Part shown: one piece after another, positions 18,247 to 27,788 of the stretch
How positions within the stretch are numbered: the stretch's first letter is position 1
Layout: each line of letters opens with the position of its first letter
DNA from: Nitratireductor aquimarinus
GTDB taxonomy: Bacteria > Pseudomonadota > Alphaproteobacteria > Rhizobiales > Rhizobiaceae
Direction: 5' to 3'
Length of the DNA stretch: 64,000 nt
NCBI RefSeq assembly: GCF_017255295.1
Contig: NZ_JAFKDE010000005.1
Span: forward strand, 248,001-312,000
The notes under the pieces: generated by a model
The model's input: only the letters and a program-made list of their open reading frames with translations
What the model was told of the DNA's origin: nothing
Database searches by the model: none
Program-made: the position numbers and the translations under genes

Positions 18247-19118
18247 GCGCCCGCCTCCTGCATCGAGTCTTTCAGCGCCTCACGGGCGCGTCGGCGCGCG
18301 GCGAGCATACCGTGCTTGGGCGCAAAGACGAAGGCGGTGAGGAAGGTCAGCGTCTGGAGCACAACGATGATCCCGCCCGTCGCGCCATCAAGGAAGTAGC
18401 TGGCATAGGCGCCGACAAAACTCGACACCGCCCCGATGGCGACCGCGATGGCGACCAGACGCGGGAAACGGTCCGTCAGGAGATAGGCCGTCGCACCCGG
18501 CGTCACCACCATGGCGATCACGAGAAACGCGCCGACCGTCTGCATGGCGGCAACCGTGCAGGCGCTCAGAAGCGTGAAGAAGATCAGCCGCAGAAAGCCC
18601 GGATTGAGACCGATGGAGCGGGCGTGGTTCTCATCGAAGAAGGCGACCATAAGATCCTTCCACTTGACCGCGAGCACGGCCAGCGTGACGCCGGAAATGA
18701 TGACGAGCTGAAGCGTGTCGGACGGCGTGATGGCGAGGATGTTGCCCAGAACGATGGTCTGGATGTTCACCGAGGCTGGCGACAGCGAGATCATGAACAG
18801 ACCGAGGCCGAAGAAGGACGTGAAGATCAGACCGATGATCGCATCCTCGCGCAGCCTCGTGCGCTGGTTGAGGAAGAACATCGCGCCAGCCGCCAGGCCG
18901 CCGGCGAAGAAGGCACCGATGGAGAAAGGCAGGCCGAGCATGTAAGCGCCGGCAACGCCGGGCACGATGGAATGCGAAAGCGCATCGCCGATCAGCGACC
19001 AGCCCTTGAGCATCAGATAGGCCGACAGGAAGGCGCAGACGCCGCCCACCAGCGCGCTCACCCACATGGCGTTGACCATGTAGCCATAGGAGAAGGGTTC
19101 GAGCAGATAGGCGCTCAT
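18243..19118 (-). CDS. sitC: Manganese/iron ABC transporter permease
   Basis: A 291-residue ABC-3 permease paralogous to SitD ([32 protein letters not shown]). It shares the family loop [13 protein letters not shown] and has eight or nine hydrophobic segments. Start and stop both overlap neighbouring sit genes by 4 bases, so the four proteins are translationally coupled. It acts in the inner membrane. Confidence 0.9.
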   Translation of the reverse strand: MSAYLLEPFSYGYMVNAMWVSALVGGVCAFLSAYLMLKGWSLIGDALSHSIVPGVAGAYMLGLPFSIGAFFAGGLAAGAMFFLNQRTRLREDAIIGLIFTSFFGLGLFMISLSPASVNIQTIVLGNILAITPSDTLQLVIISGVTLAVLAVKWKDLMVAFFDENHARSIGLNPGFLRLIFFTLLSACTVAAMQTVGAFLVIAMVVTPGATAYLLTDRFPRLVAIAVAIGAVSSFVGAYASYFLDGATGGIIVVLQTLTFLTAFVFAPKHGMLAARRRAREALKDSMQEAGA

Positions 19119-20023
19119 TTGCGCTTGCCCTCGTCCGGGCGTCCGTTCTTCTCATCGCCATAGATGACGAAGGGCCGCTCATCGTCGGTCAGAACGGTGA
19201 CCTGCCGGGAATCTTCCTCGGCATCTTCATGCAGCTCCGCGCCGCCGAGCGTGAACTGGCGCAGGACGCCGCCAAATGCCTTTTCCAGATTGGCGCGCGT
19301 GAACACATCCTCGGTGGGACCGGCTGCCAAAACCGTGCGGTTGATCAGGATCGTGCGGTCGCAGAAACGCGGGACGCTGCCCAGATTATGCGTCGAGACC
19401 AGCATGACATGGCCTTCTTCGCGCAGCGCCTTGAGCAGCGCGATGATGGATTCTTCGGTCCGCACATCGACGCCGGTGAAGGGCTCGTCGAGCAGGATCA
19501 CCCTGCCCTCCTGCGCCAGCGCGCGGGCCAGAAAGACGCGCTTTTTCTGGCCGCCCGACAATTCGCCGATCTGACGTTTGCGGAAATCGGCCATGCCGAC
19601 GCGCTCAAGCGCGGCCTCGACCATTTCATGGTCCTGCCGGCGCGCCCAGCGCATGAAATTCATGTGGCCATAACGGCCCATCATCACCACATCCTCGACC
19701 AGAACCGGGAAGTTCCAGTCGACTTCCTCGGCCTGCGGGACATAGGCCACGACATTGCGCTTGAGCGCCCGACCGGCCGGCTCGCCCAGGATGGAGACAT
19801 CGCCCTTTGCCAGCGGAACAAACCCCATGATCCCCTTGAACAGGGTGGACTTGCCGCTGCCATTCACGCCGACAAGGGCCGCAATGGTTCCGGTGGGGAT
19901 GGAGAAGCTCGCATCGCGCAGCGCCGTATGGCCATTGCGGTAGGTGACGGTGACATCACGAACGTCAATGCCGGCGGACTGCGCCGCCGGCTTCTTCTTC
20001 ATGTTCACAACGGGTGCGTTCAT
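19115..20023 (-). CDS. sitB: Manganese/iron ABC transporter ATPase
   Basis: A 302-residue ABC ATPase: Walker [10 protein letters not shown], signature [15 protein letters not shown], Walker [13 protein letters not shown], switch His in [12 protein letters not shown]-terminal tail of about 50 residues rich in Asp/Glu/Arg after [15 protein letters not shown] is typical of the SitB/MntB group. An N-terminal segment of about 20 residues ([13 protein letters not shown]) precedes the ABC domain. It lies in sitABCD with 4-base overlaps on both sides. Confidence 0.92.
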   Translation of the reverse strand: MNAPVVNMKKKPAAQSAGIDVRDVTVTYRNGHTALRDASFSIPTGTIAALVGVNGSGKSTLFKGIMGFVPLAKGDVSILGEPAGRALKRNVVAYVPQAEEVDWNFPVLVEDVVMMGRYGHMNFMRWARRQDHEMVEAALERVGMADFRKRQIGELSGGQKKRVFLARALAQEGRVILLDEPFTGVDVRTEESIIALLKALREEGHVMLVSTHNLGSVPRFCDRTILINRTVLAAGPTEDVFTRANLEKAFGGVLRQFTLGGAELHEDAEEDSRQVTVLTDDERPFVIYGDEKNGRPDEGKRK

Positions 20024-20913
20024 TGCCCGGTCAATCCTTCGGCAATGGTCTCGCTCGTGGCCCTTAAGAGATCCAGATAGGTGGGAACCGGGCCGTTGTC
20101 GTCGCTGAGCGAGTCCACATAGAGAACACCGCCATAGGCCGCCCCCGTCTCACGCGCCACCTGCTTTGCGGGGTTGGGCGAGACGGTGCTTTCGCTGAAG
20201 ACCGCAGGCGCATTGGTTTCGCGGATCTGGTCGATCACATGACGCACCTGCTGCGGCGTGCCCTGCTGGTCGGCATTGATCGGCCAGATGTAAAGCTCCT
20301 TCAGCCCGAAATCACGCGCCAGATAGCTGAACGCGCCTTCACTGGTGACAAGCACCCGGTGATCTTCGGGAATGGCCGCCAGCCGCTCACGGATCGGATC
20401 GACAACGGACTGGATCTCGGCCTTGTAAGCCTCCGCGTTCTTCGCATAGATCCCGGCATTCTCCGGATCATATTGCGAGAACGCGTCGCGGATATTGTCG
20501 ACATAGATCAGCGCATCGCTCGGCGACATCCAGGCATGCGGGTTTGGCTTGCCGGTATAGGGTCCGTCGCCGATGCTCATCGGCTCCACGCCTTCCGAAA
20601 CGACGACGCTCGGCACATCCTTCAGATTGCGGAAGAAGCGCTCGAACCAGAGTTCGAGATTGAGCCCGTTCCAGAGGATCAGCTCGGCGTCCTGCGCCCG
20701 CAGGATGTCCCCGGGCGTCGGCTGGTAATTATGGATTTCGGCATTGGGCTTGGTGATCGACTCGACCACCGCAGCATCGCCGGCGACATTGCGCGCCATG
20801 TCCGCGATGACGGTGAATGTGGTGACCGCCTTGAAACGTTCGTCCTGCGCAAAGGCGGAGGACGCGGCAAGCATTGCAATGACGAAAGTGGCCAATCGCT
20901 TGGCTGATGGCAT
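20020..20913 (-). CDS. sitA: Manganese/iron ABC transporter substrate-binding protein
   Basis: A 297-residue cluster A-I metal-binding lipoprotein-like/periplasmic protein with a signal peptide (residues 1-22, ending ASSAFA). The four metal-ligand regions are visible: His in [13 protein letters not shown], His in [12 protein letters not shown], Glu in [15 protein letters not shown] and Asp in [11 protein letters not shown], as in MntC/SitA. I start at the ATG at 20913, preceded by AGGGGA. No lipobox Cys is seen, so it is probably soluble. The palindromic Mur-box-like site at 20988-21006 lies upstream. Confidence 0.92.
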   Translation of the reverse strand: MPSAKRLATFVIAMLAASSAFAQDERFKAVTTFTVIADMARNVAGDAAVVESITKPNAEIHNYQPTPGDILRAQDAELILWNGLNLELWFERFFRNLKDVPSVVVSEGVEPMSIGDGPYTGKPNPHAWMSPSDALIYVDNIRDAFSQYDPENAGIYAKNAEAYKAEIQSVVDPIRERLAAIPEDHRVLVTSEGAFSYLARDFGLKELYIWPINADQQGTPQQVRHVIDQIRETNAPAVFSESTVSPNPAKQVARETGAAYGGVLYVDSLSDDNGPVPTYLDLLRATSETIAEGLTGQ

Positions 20914-20987
20914 GAGAATCCCCTGAAACACATCGAAACTGCTGCAACGCGTCATAGTTATGGTGAATTCCGCCGCCCGTCAATGCA

Positions 20988-21006
20988 ATTGCAAATCGTT
21001 TGCAAT
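20988..21006. promoter_or_regulatory. Mur-responsive operator (MRS-like palindrome)
   Basis: ATTGCAAA-TCG-TTTGCAAT is a perfect 8-3-8 palindrome in the sitA-mur divergent region. It resembles the Mur-responsive sequences upstream of rhizobial sitA/mntH, which share TGCAA half-sites. It is 75 bases before the sitA ATG and 105 before the mur ATG, so Mur with Mn(II) probably represses sitABCD here. Confidence 0.75.
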
Positions 21007-21110
21007 AAAAAAGCAAAGAATGCCGGGAATGCGGGCTTTCCTGAGGAGAAGCGCCGGCAAGTGAAGATCGAATCTTTGCAACTGATTGTCATCTGGCGCA
21101 TAGTCTGCCG

Positions 21111-21542
21111 ATGAATCAGCACCCCGCCCACAAGCCGGATTACGAGAAGGAACTGCGCCGCGCCGGTGTTCGCATCACCAGGCCGCGCAAGATCATTCTT
21201 CGCATTCTGACGGAAACGGACGATCATCCCGACGCGATGGAAATCTTCCAGCGCGCGACGATCATCGACCCCAGCATCTCGCTTTCAACCGTCTACCGGA
21301 CCATGAAACTTCTTGAAGAAATGGGCGCGATCCACCGCCATGCCTTCGAGGGCGGACGCGCACGCTTCGAGCAGGCCGACGGTGAACATCACGACCACCT
21401 GATCGACATGGATACGGGTGACGTGATCGAGTTTCACTCGGACCGGATCGAGAAGCTTCAGGAAGAGATCGCCCGCTCGCTCGGCTACGACATCGTGCAC
21501 CATCGGCTGGAGCTTTACGGCAGGAAACGCAGGAAAACCTGA
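21111..21542 (+). CDS. mur: Fur-family manganese uptake regulator Mur
   Basis: A 143-residue Fur-family protein: winged helix around [21 protein letters not shown] and [16 protein letters not shown], and metal-site His/Glu residues in [20 protein letters not shown]. In Rhizobiales the Fur-like protein next to sitABCD is Mur, a Mn(II)-responsive repressor, while iron control belongs to RirA/Irr. Divergent position, length and the shared palindrome support mur; a classical Fur is the alternative. The C-terminus lacks the Cys pairs of zinc-site Fur proteins. Confidence 0.85.
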   Translation: MNQHPAHKPDYEKELRRAGVRITRPRKIILRILTETDDHPDAMEIFQRATIIDPSISLSTVYRTMKLLEEMGAIHRHAFEGGRARFEQADGEHHDHLIDMDTGDVIEFHSDRIEKLQEEIARSLGYDIVHHRLELYGRKRRKT

Positions 21543-21557
21543 CCCCTGAACGCAAGA

Positions 21558-21588
21558 GCCGCCGTGGTGGAGGGGAAACCACGGCGGC
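21558..21588 (+). terminator. Hairpin after mur
   Basis: GCCGCCGTGGT and ACCACGGCGGC form an exact 11-bp stem with a 9-base loop, 15 bases after the mur stop. There is no U-run after it, so termination is plausible but not certain. Confidence 0.55.
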
Positions 21589-21877
21589 CATGCTTGAAAC
21601 ACCGCGGCAGCCCGGAGAGGGGGGATGAGGCTGCCGCTATTTCGTCCGGTAAAGGCGGGGGACGAGCCTTTTGCGGACCACGGCGAAAAATGCCGCTGTG
21701 TGTTATTTTGTGCTTGAACGTGGCTATTCAAGGGCACGGGACATTACAACTTCGTAACAAACGCGTGATAGAAAGCGGTAGGCCCCGTTCCACCTTGTCA
21801 GGACACCTGTCCGAAAGGCGCGGACAGCCCCCCTTTTCCATGGACAGGCGCACCCCGCCGCGCTACCCGTAGCAGCC
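21589..21877. other. Intergenic region before polA
   Basis: No gene is seen here. A second hairpin, GCGGCAGCC / GGCTGCCGC (21604-21637), is followed by a short T-containing tail and may reinforce termination after mur. The last 150 bases are presumably the polA promoter region; I see no strong sigma-70 consensus and no operator. Confidence 0.5.
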
Positions 21878-24784
21878 ATGAAAAAAGGCGATCATCTCTT
21901 CCTCGTTGACGGTTCGGGCTACATCTTTCGCGCCTATCACGCGCTGCCCCCGCTGACCCGCAAATCCGACGGCCTGCCGGTGGGCGCCGTCGCCGGCTTC
22001 TGCAACATGCTCTGGAAGCTTCTGCAGAATGCGCGCGACACGGAGGTGGGCGTCACCCCGACCCATTTCGCGGTCATCTTCGACCATTCCTCGAAGACGT
22101 TCCGCAACGATCTTTACCCGGAATACAAGGCCAACCGCTCGGAGCCGCCGGAGGATCTGGTGCCGCAGTTCGGTCTGATCCGCGAGGCGACGCAGGCCTT
22201 CGACCTGCCCTGCATCGAGCTGGCCGGCTTCGAGGCCGACGACCTGATCGCCACCTATGCGCGGCTCGCAAGCGAGGCCGGCGGCGACACCACGATCATC
22301 TCCTCCGACAAGGATCTGATGCAGCTCGTGACCGAAAACGTCTCGATGTACGATCCGATGAAGGACCGGGAAATCAACATTCCCGAAGTGATCGAGAAAT
22401 GGGGCGTGCCGCCCGAGAAGATGATCGACCTGCAGGCGCTCACGGGCGATTCCGTCGACAATGTTCCCGGCGTGCCGGGCATCGGTCCCAAGACGGCGGC
22501 CCAGCTTCTGGAAGAATATGGTGATCTCGACACGCTTCTCTCCCGCGCCGAGGAGATCAAGCAGAAGAAACGCCGCGAGAACCTGATCGAATTCGCCGAC
22601 AAGGCGCGCATTTCGCGCGAGCTGGTCAAGCTCAGGATCGATGTTCCGGTGGAGCACGCCATCGACACGTTCGAGCTCGCCCCGCCGGACGGACCGAAGC
22701 TGATCGGCTTCCTGAAAGCAATGGAGTTCACCACGCTGACGCGCCGTGTGGCCGAGGCCACCGGAGCCGAAGTGGCCGAGATCGAGGCCGCCCATGTGGA
22801 GGTCGAAGCCGGCGCGGACGCGCATGGCCCCGACCTCACGCCGGCCGAAGACACGGGCGATGCGGACACACCGTCGAAGCTCGCCAACAGGATCGCAGAA
22901 GCAGGCTCGGCACAGACCTTCGATCACGCCGGCTATGAATGCATCCGCGATCTCGACACGCTGAAGAAGTGGGTCGCGGAAGCCTATGAGGCGGGCATCC
23001 TCGCCTTCGACACCGAGACCACCTCGCTTGATCCGATGCAGGCGGAGCTGTGCGGCTTTTCGCTTGCGACCAAACCCGGCCGCGCAGCCTATGTGCCGAT
23101 CGCGCACAAGAGCGGCAGTGGCGACCTTCTGGGCGGCGGGCTGATCGAGAACCAGCTTTCGCAGGAAGAGGCGCTGGAGGCGATCCGCGCCATGATGGCC
23201 GATCCCGCCGTTCTCAAGATCGGGCAGAACCTTAAATATGACTGGCTGATCATGTATCGGCTTGGCGTGGAGATCGTCGGCTGCGACGACACCATGCTGA
23301 TCTCCTATGTGCTCGATGCCGGAACCGGCAGCCACGGCACGGTGGGCCACGGCATGGACGCGCTTTCCGAGCGCTGGCTCGGCCACAAACCCATCCCCTA
23401 CAAGGAACTGACCGGCACCGGCCGCAAGCAGATCACCTTCGACATGGTGGATCTGGAGCGCGCCACCGCCTATGCCGCCGAGGATGCCGACATCACGCTG
23501 CGGCTGTGGCAGGTGCTGAAGCCCCGGCTCGCCGCCGAAGGGCTGGTCTCCGTCTATGAGCGGCTCGAGCGCCCCATGATCCCGGTGATCGGCCGGATGG
23601 AGCATCGCGGCATTTCCGTCGACCGCCAGATCCTGTCGCGCATGTCGGGTGACTTCGCCCAGACGGCCGCCGGCATCGAAGACGAAATCTACACGCTGGC
23701 CGGCGAGCGCTTCACCATCGGCTCGCCCAAGCAGCTTGGCGAAATCCTGTTCGGCAAGATGGGTCTGCCGGGCGGCAGCAAGACCAAGACCGGCCAGTGG
23801 TCGACCTCGGCGCAGGTGCTGGAGGACCTGGCTGGCGCAGGGCACGAACTGCCGCGCAAGATCGTCGACTGGCGGCAGGTGACGAAGCTCAAATCCACCT
23901 ACACGGATGCGCTGCCGGGTTACATCAATCCCGAGACGAAGCGCGTTCACACCTCCTACGCCCTCGCCTCCACGACGACGGGCCGCCTCTCCTCCTCCGA
24001 GCCGAACCTGCAGAACATCCCGGTTCGCACGCCGGAAGGCCGCAAGATCCGCACCGCCTTCGTGGCGCCGGAAGGCGCAAAGCTGATCTCTGCCGACTAC
24101 AGCCAGATCGAGCTTCGCGTGCTTGCCCATGTGGCCGACATTGCGGAACTGAAGAAGGCGTTTGCCGACGGGCTCGACATTCACGCCATGACGGCGTCGG
24201 AAATGTTCGACGTGCCGGTGGAAGGCATGCCATCGGAGGTGCGCCGGCGCGCCAAGGCGATCAATTTCGGCATCATCTACGGCATCTCCGCCTTCGGTCT
24301 CGCCAACCAGCTCGCCATTCCGCGCGAGGAAGCCAGCGCCTATATCAAGCGCTATTTCGAGCGCTTCCCCGGCATCAAGGACTACATGGACGCCACCAAG
24401 GCCAAGGCCAAGGAACTCGGCTATGTCGAGACGATCTTTGGCCGCCGGGCACACTACCCGGAGATCCGCTCGTCCAATCCGCAATTGCGCGCCTTCAACG
24501 AGCGCGCCGCGATCAACGCGCCGATCCAGGGTTCGGCGGCGGACATCATCCGCCGCGCCATGGTGCGCATGGATGAAGCGCTTGCGGACGCCGGATTCGG
24601 CGAGGTGAAAATGCTTTTGCAGGTGCATGACGAACTGATCTTCGAAGCGCCCGAAAGCAAGGTCGACGCGGTCATCCCGCTGATCTGCGACGTGATGGAA
24701 AACGCCGCCCTGCCGGCCCGCTCCCTCTCTGTCCCGCTTCAGGTTGAAGCGCGCGCCGCCGACAACTGGAACGAGGCGCACTGA
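21878..24784 (+). CDS. polA: DNA polymerase I
   Basis: A 968-residue polymerase with all three domains. The 5'-3' exonuclease occupies residues 1 to about 290 (DGSGYIFRAYHALPP; AGFEADDLIATYA; GDSVDNVPGVPGIGPKTA). The 3'-5' proofreading exonuclease starts near residue 377 with an intact DTETTSLD motif. The polymerase domain has motif A SADYSQIELRVLAH (about 739) and motif C QVHDELIFE (about 915). It fills gaps during repair and processes Okazaki fragments. The acidic linker around residues 300-330 is longer than in E. coli. The next gene starts 4 bases after its stop. Confidence 0.97.
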   Translation: MKKGDHLFLVDGSGYIFRAYHALPPLTRKSDGLPVGAVAGFCNMLWKLLQNARDTEVGVTPTHFAVIFDHSSKTFRNDLYPEYKANRSEPPEDLVPQFGLIREATQAFDLPCIELAGFEADDLIATYARLASEAGGDTTIISSDKDLMQLVTENVSMYDPMKDREINIPEVIEKWGVPPEKMIDLQALTGDSVDNVPGVPGIGPKTAAQLLEEYGDLDTLLSRAEEIKQKKRRENLIEFADKARISRELVKLRIDVPVEHAIDTFELAPPDGPKLIGFLKAMEFTTLTRRVAEATGAEVAEIEAAHVEVEAGADAHGPDLTPAEDTGDADTPSKLANRIAEAGSAQTFDHAGYECIRDLDTLKKWVAEAYEAGILAFDTETTSLDPMQAELCGFSLATKPGRAAYVPIAHKSGSGDLLGGGLIENQLSQEEALEAIRAMMADPAVLKIGQNLKYDWLIMYRLGVEIVGCDDTMLISYVLDAGTGSHGTVGHGMDALSERWLGHKPIPYKELTGTGRKQITFDMVDLERATAYAAEDADITLRLWQVLKPRLAAEGLVSVYERLERPMIPVIGRMEHRGISVDRQILSRMSGDFAQTAAGIEDEIYTLAGERFTIGSPKQLGEILFGKMGLPGGSKTKTGQWSTSAQVLEDLAGAGHELPRKIVDWRQVTKLKSTYTDALPGYINPETKRVHTSYALASTTTGRLSSSEPNLQNIPVRTPEGRKIRTAFVAPEGAKLISADYSQIELRVLAHVADIAELKKAFADGLDIHAMTASEMFDVPVEGMPSEVRRRAKAINFGIIYGISAFGLANQLAIPREEASAYIKRYFERFPGIKDYMDATKAKAKELGYVETIFGRRAHYPEIRSSNPQLRAFNERAAINAPIQGSAADIIRRAMVRMDEALADAGFGEVKMLLQVHDELIFEAPESKVDAVIPLICDVMENAALPARSLSVPLQVEARAADNWNEAH

Positions 24785-24788
24785 CGCC

Positions 24789-25415
24789 ATGACTGTCTTC
24801 GGGCTCGATCTGACCGTTGTCGCTTCATTCGCTCTGGCATCGACGCTGATCGAGCTTACGCCCGGACCGAACATGGCCTATCTGGCCCTTATCTCCGCCT
24901 CGGAAGGCCGCCGCCCCGGCTTCGCGACGGTTGCCGGCGTGGCGCTCGGGCTCAGCATTGTCGGCATCATTGCCGCGCTCGGCGTGGCGCAGGTCATTCA
25001 GGCCTCCGACCTGCTCTATGAGGGGCTGCGCTGGGCGGGTGTGCTCTTCCTGCTCTTTCTGGCCTGGGATGGCTGGCGCGATGGCGGCGACGTCTCTGCG
25101 GCAGGAGACAAGCCAGACGGCGCGCATTTCATGCGCGGTCTCGTGACAAATCTGCTCAATCCCAAGGCGGCGGTTTTCTACATCGCCGTTTTACCGACCT
25201 TCGTGGACCCCACGCAGCCACTGACGCCGCAGACCATTCTCCTCACCTCGATCTATGTGGGCGTGGCGACACTGATCCACGGCATGATCGTGGTGCTGGC
25301 AAGCACGCTACAGCCATTTCTGACCGACGCCCGGCGCGAGCGGATCGCACGGCGCACACTCTCCGCCCTTCTCGCACTCGTCGCGCTCTGGTTCGGCTGG
25401 TCAACGGCGCGCTAG
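24789..25415 (+). CDS. LysE/RhtB family exporter
   Basis: A 208-residue inner-membrane protein with about six spans. It has the family opening LTPGPNMAYLALISASEGRRPGFATVAG and the central GLVTNLLNPKAAVFYIAVLP motif of LysE/RhtB amino-acid exporters. The ATG at 24789 is 4 bases after the polA stop, so it is probably co-transcribed with polA, an arrangement with no obvious functional meaning. Substrate unknown. Confidence 0.88.
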   Translation: MTVFGLDLTVVASFALASTLIELTPGPNMAYLALISASEGRRPGFATVAGVALGLSIVGIIAALGVAQVIQASDLLYEGLRWAGVLFLLFLAWDGWRDGGDVSAAGDKPDGAHFMRGLVTNLLNPKAAVFYIAVLPTFVDPTQPLTPQTILLTSIYVGVATLIHGMIVVLASTLQPFLTDARRERIARRTLSALLALVALWFGWSTAR

Positions 25416-25674
25416 AACACCGTGCCTCAATCTGGGCAGGGAGCCGCCCCTGCGAAGCGGCTGAACTTCCTTTTCAGGTGAGTGTTACGCGCGTCAAAAA
25501 ATGCCGACTCTGCCATTTTCAAAAATTGTGTTAACTTTAGGCAATGATCGCAGTCGATAAGCCAGCCAATGGTTTGTGGCGACAGATCGTTTCCTTGTGA
25601 GTCTTGGTTGGCTGATTGGCTTGTCTGAGTTCCGCGATCAACGCGGACAATCAAGAAACCATGGCGGGAAAACC

Positions 25675-27045
25675 ATGACAGCCAAGACACCAAGCGAACT
25701 CCGCGACCATATTCGCGGAGATGTCATCACCCAATCCGACAACAGCTACGATGAGGCCCGCAAGGTCCACAACGGAATGATCGACAAACGGCCCGCCGTC
25801 ATCGTGCGGGCAGCCAATGCCGGCGACGTGATGACTACAGTCCACTATGCCCGCGACAACGGGCACGAACTTTCTGTGCGCGGCGGCGGGCACAGCGGTC
25901 CCGGCTTCGGCACCAATGACGGAGGCGTCGTTATCGACCTGTCGCATATGCGCAGCGTCCGGGTCGATCCGGGCGCCAAGACGGTTCGCGCCGAGGGAGG
26001 TACTACGTGGGGTGATTTCAATTCGGCCACCCATGCCTTTGGTCTCGCCACTACGGGCGGGATCATCTCCACAACCGGCATTGCCGGGCTCACGCTAGGC
26101 GGAGGGATCGGGTACCTCTCCCGTGGTCATGGCCTGTCGCTCGACAACCTGATTTCGGCAGATGTCGTGACGGCTGACGGAAAGATGCTGATCGCAAGTG
26201 AAGACAGGAATACCGACCTCTTCTGGGCCATCCGCGGCGGCGGCGGAAATTTCGGCATTTGCACCTCGCTCGAATACAAGCTCCAGCCGGTCGAAACGGT
26301 CTATTGGGGCCCGATGTTCTTCGAGATCGAAGAAACCGAAACGATCTTCAGGTTTTATCGGGACTACATCAAGACCGCGCCGCGCGAGATGGGCGCCTTT
26401 CCGGCCTTCCAGATCGCGCCGCCACTGCCATTCATCCCGGAAGACCGCCACGGCGACATGTTCTGTGCCATCGTCGCCTGCTGGTCAGGGGATCCGTCCG
26501 AGGGCGAAAAACAGTTCAAGGCGTTCCACGACATTGCCGAGGTCAAGGCCGAACATGTCGGGCCGGTGCCGTACCCGGCAATCAACGCGGCTTTCGATGG
26601 CCTTTTCCCGACGGGCATCCGACAATACTGGAAGGGCAACTTCGTCAAGGAGCTCACCGACGAAGCGATCGCGGCGCATGTCCAGCACGGACCGAACGCA
26701 CCGACGGTCAGTTCCACCATGCATCTTTATCCGATCAACGGCGCGTGTCAGGACGTGGATTCTGATGCCACAGCCTTTGGGCACAGAGACGCCAACTTCT
26801 CGATGGTGGTTCTGGCCGCATCCGACGACCCGGCCGATGACGCGGCCCATACAAAATGGGTGCGAGACTATTCGGATGCGGTGGCGCCGTATTCCGAACC
26901 AGGCGGCTATATCAACTTCATGGATGAAGACGATGCCGGGCGCGCGCAGGAGAACTTCGGTGGCAATTACGACAGGCTCCTGAAACTCAAGCGCCGATAT
27001 GACCCGGACAACCTGTTCCACATAAACCAGAACATCGCGCCATAG
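25675..27045 (+). CDS. FAD-linked oxidase with berberine-bridge C-terminus
   Basis: A 456-residue flavoprotein: PCMH-type FAD domain with RGGGHSGPGFG, whose His is the usual 8-alpha covalent FAD attachment site, then GGGIGYLSRGHGLSLDN, WAIRGGGGNFGI, and a C-terminal BBE domain (YINFMDED... LKLKRRYDPDNLFHINQNI). The second covalent residue (Cys) of bicovalent enzymes is absent from the GIGYLS loop, so attachment is probably through His only. Substrates of this family include sugars, alcohols and alkaloids; none can be named here. The ATG at 25675 is where homology starts. Confidence 0.85.
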   Translation: MTAKTPSELRDHIRGDVITQSDNSYDEARKVHNGMIDKRPAVIVRAANAGDVMTTVHYARDNGHELSVRGGGHSGPGFGTNDGGVVIDLSHMRSVRVDPGAKTVRAEGGTTWGDFNSATHAFGLATTGGIISTTGIAGLTLGGGIGYLSRGHGLSLDNLISADVVTADGKMLIASEDRNTDLFWAIRGGGGNFGICTSLEYKLQPVETVYWGPMFFEIEETETIFRFYRDYIKTAPREMGAFPAFQIAPPLPFIPEDRHGDMFCAIVACWSGDPSEGEKQFKAFHDIAEVKAEHVGPVPYPAINAAFDGLFPTGIRQYWKGNFVKELTDEAIAAHVQHGPNAPTVSSTMHLYPINGACQDVDSDATAFGHRDANFSMVVLAASDDPADDAAHTKWVRDYSDAVAPYSEPGGYINFMDEDDAGRAQENFGGNYDRLLKLKRRYDPDNLFHINQNIAP

Positions 27046-27143
27046 GCCGACGTTCCCAAGTGTAGATATCGCCCACCCAGGCGACCGGTTTTCGGCCTGC
27101 GGGACAGGCCAAATCTCTTTACACAAGAAGGGAGGAAGACCCC

Positions 27144-27458
27144 ATGATGATCGCGCGTTGGACCTGCGAAGCTAAATTTGGAATGAAATCGGAAGCGCTG
27201 GCGCTTCACAAAGAATGGGCCGAGCAGATCGGCTCGCAAACGGATATTGATATGTCGAAAAGCCGCGTGATAACCGGTTCGATCGGCGCCAAGGAGGCCG
27301 TTATTCAGGACGAGTTCGAGATTTCTAATCTCGCTGAGCTTGATAATTTTTTCGACAAGATCGGATCGATCAAGATGCATGCCGACTGGGGCAAGAAGAT
27401 GGGCGAAGTGATCGTTTCGGGCTCGACATATTGGGAAGTGTTCCGCGTCGTCGAGTAG
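27144..27458 (+). CDS. Small hypothetical protein, possible dimeric alpha/beta-barrel
   Basis: A 104-residue soluble protein (start MMIARWTCEAKFGMKSEALAL; end SGSTYWEVFRVVE). The pattern of alternating strands and helices, a start with a strand followed by a helix, and a C-terminal strand recall ferredoxin-like dimeric barrels (Dabb/NIPSNAP type), but similarity is only general. AAGGGAGGAAG lies just upstream of the ATG, so it is well translated. It follows the flavin oxidase by 98 bases on the same strand and may be its partner. Function unknown. Confidence 0.6.
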   Translation: MMIARWTCEAKFGMKSEALALHKEWAEQIGSQTDIDMSKSRVITGSIGAKEAVIQDEFEISNLAELDNFFDKIGSIKMHADWGKKMGEVIVSGSTYWEVFRVVE

Positions 27459-27788
27459 TTTGTCCAATTGGCGTCCGCATCGCTGCCGTTCGTTCACGTC
27501 GCGGCGAATGCCCGGTTCCCGGTCAACGAACGGCGGCTTTCAAGGCAAGGGCAAGCGCTGGTGAATGACCAATTTGCGCGGCGCGAAGCGGGCGATTTCC
27601 GTTCATGCCAGCGCAGGGCGGGAAGTCGCCGTTTCTTACTTGTTGCAGATTTATGAAGCATATCCGAACCCCAAGGTTCTGCTGGACCAAGGGGTTCGGC
27701 TTATTCTTTTACCATACGCCCGCATTCAGGTTAGGGGCTGGGCTGCGGAGGTGGGGGGTTTCTGTATGGAAGGGGCCAGAACCGGCTC
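27459..27788. other. Intergenic region with one terminator-like hairpin
   Basis: No gene is supported here. Short open frames have neither ribosome sites nor protein-like composition. The only structure is the hairpin at 27665-27698. Confidence 0.6.
27665..27698 (+). terminator. Terminator-like hairpin after the flavin-oxidase unit
   Basis: CGAACCCC and GGGGTTCG form an 8-bp stem around an 18-base loop, followed by a T-rich tail (27699-27710). It is about 200 bases after the 104-residue gene and before the convergent porin gene. Confidence 0.5.

Noticed and set aside
21863-24874. A 1003-codon open frame on the minus strand
   Set aside because: Entirely antisense to polA, whose three domains are intact; composition (Arg/His/Gly-rich) is typical of shadow frames.
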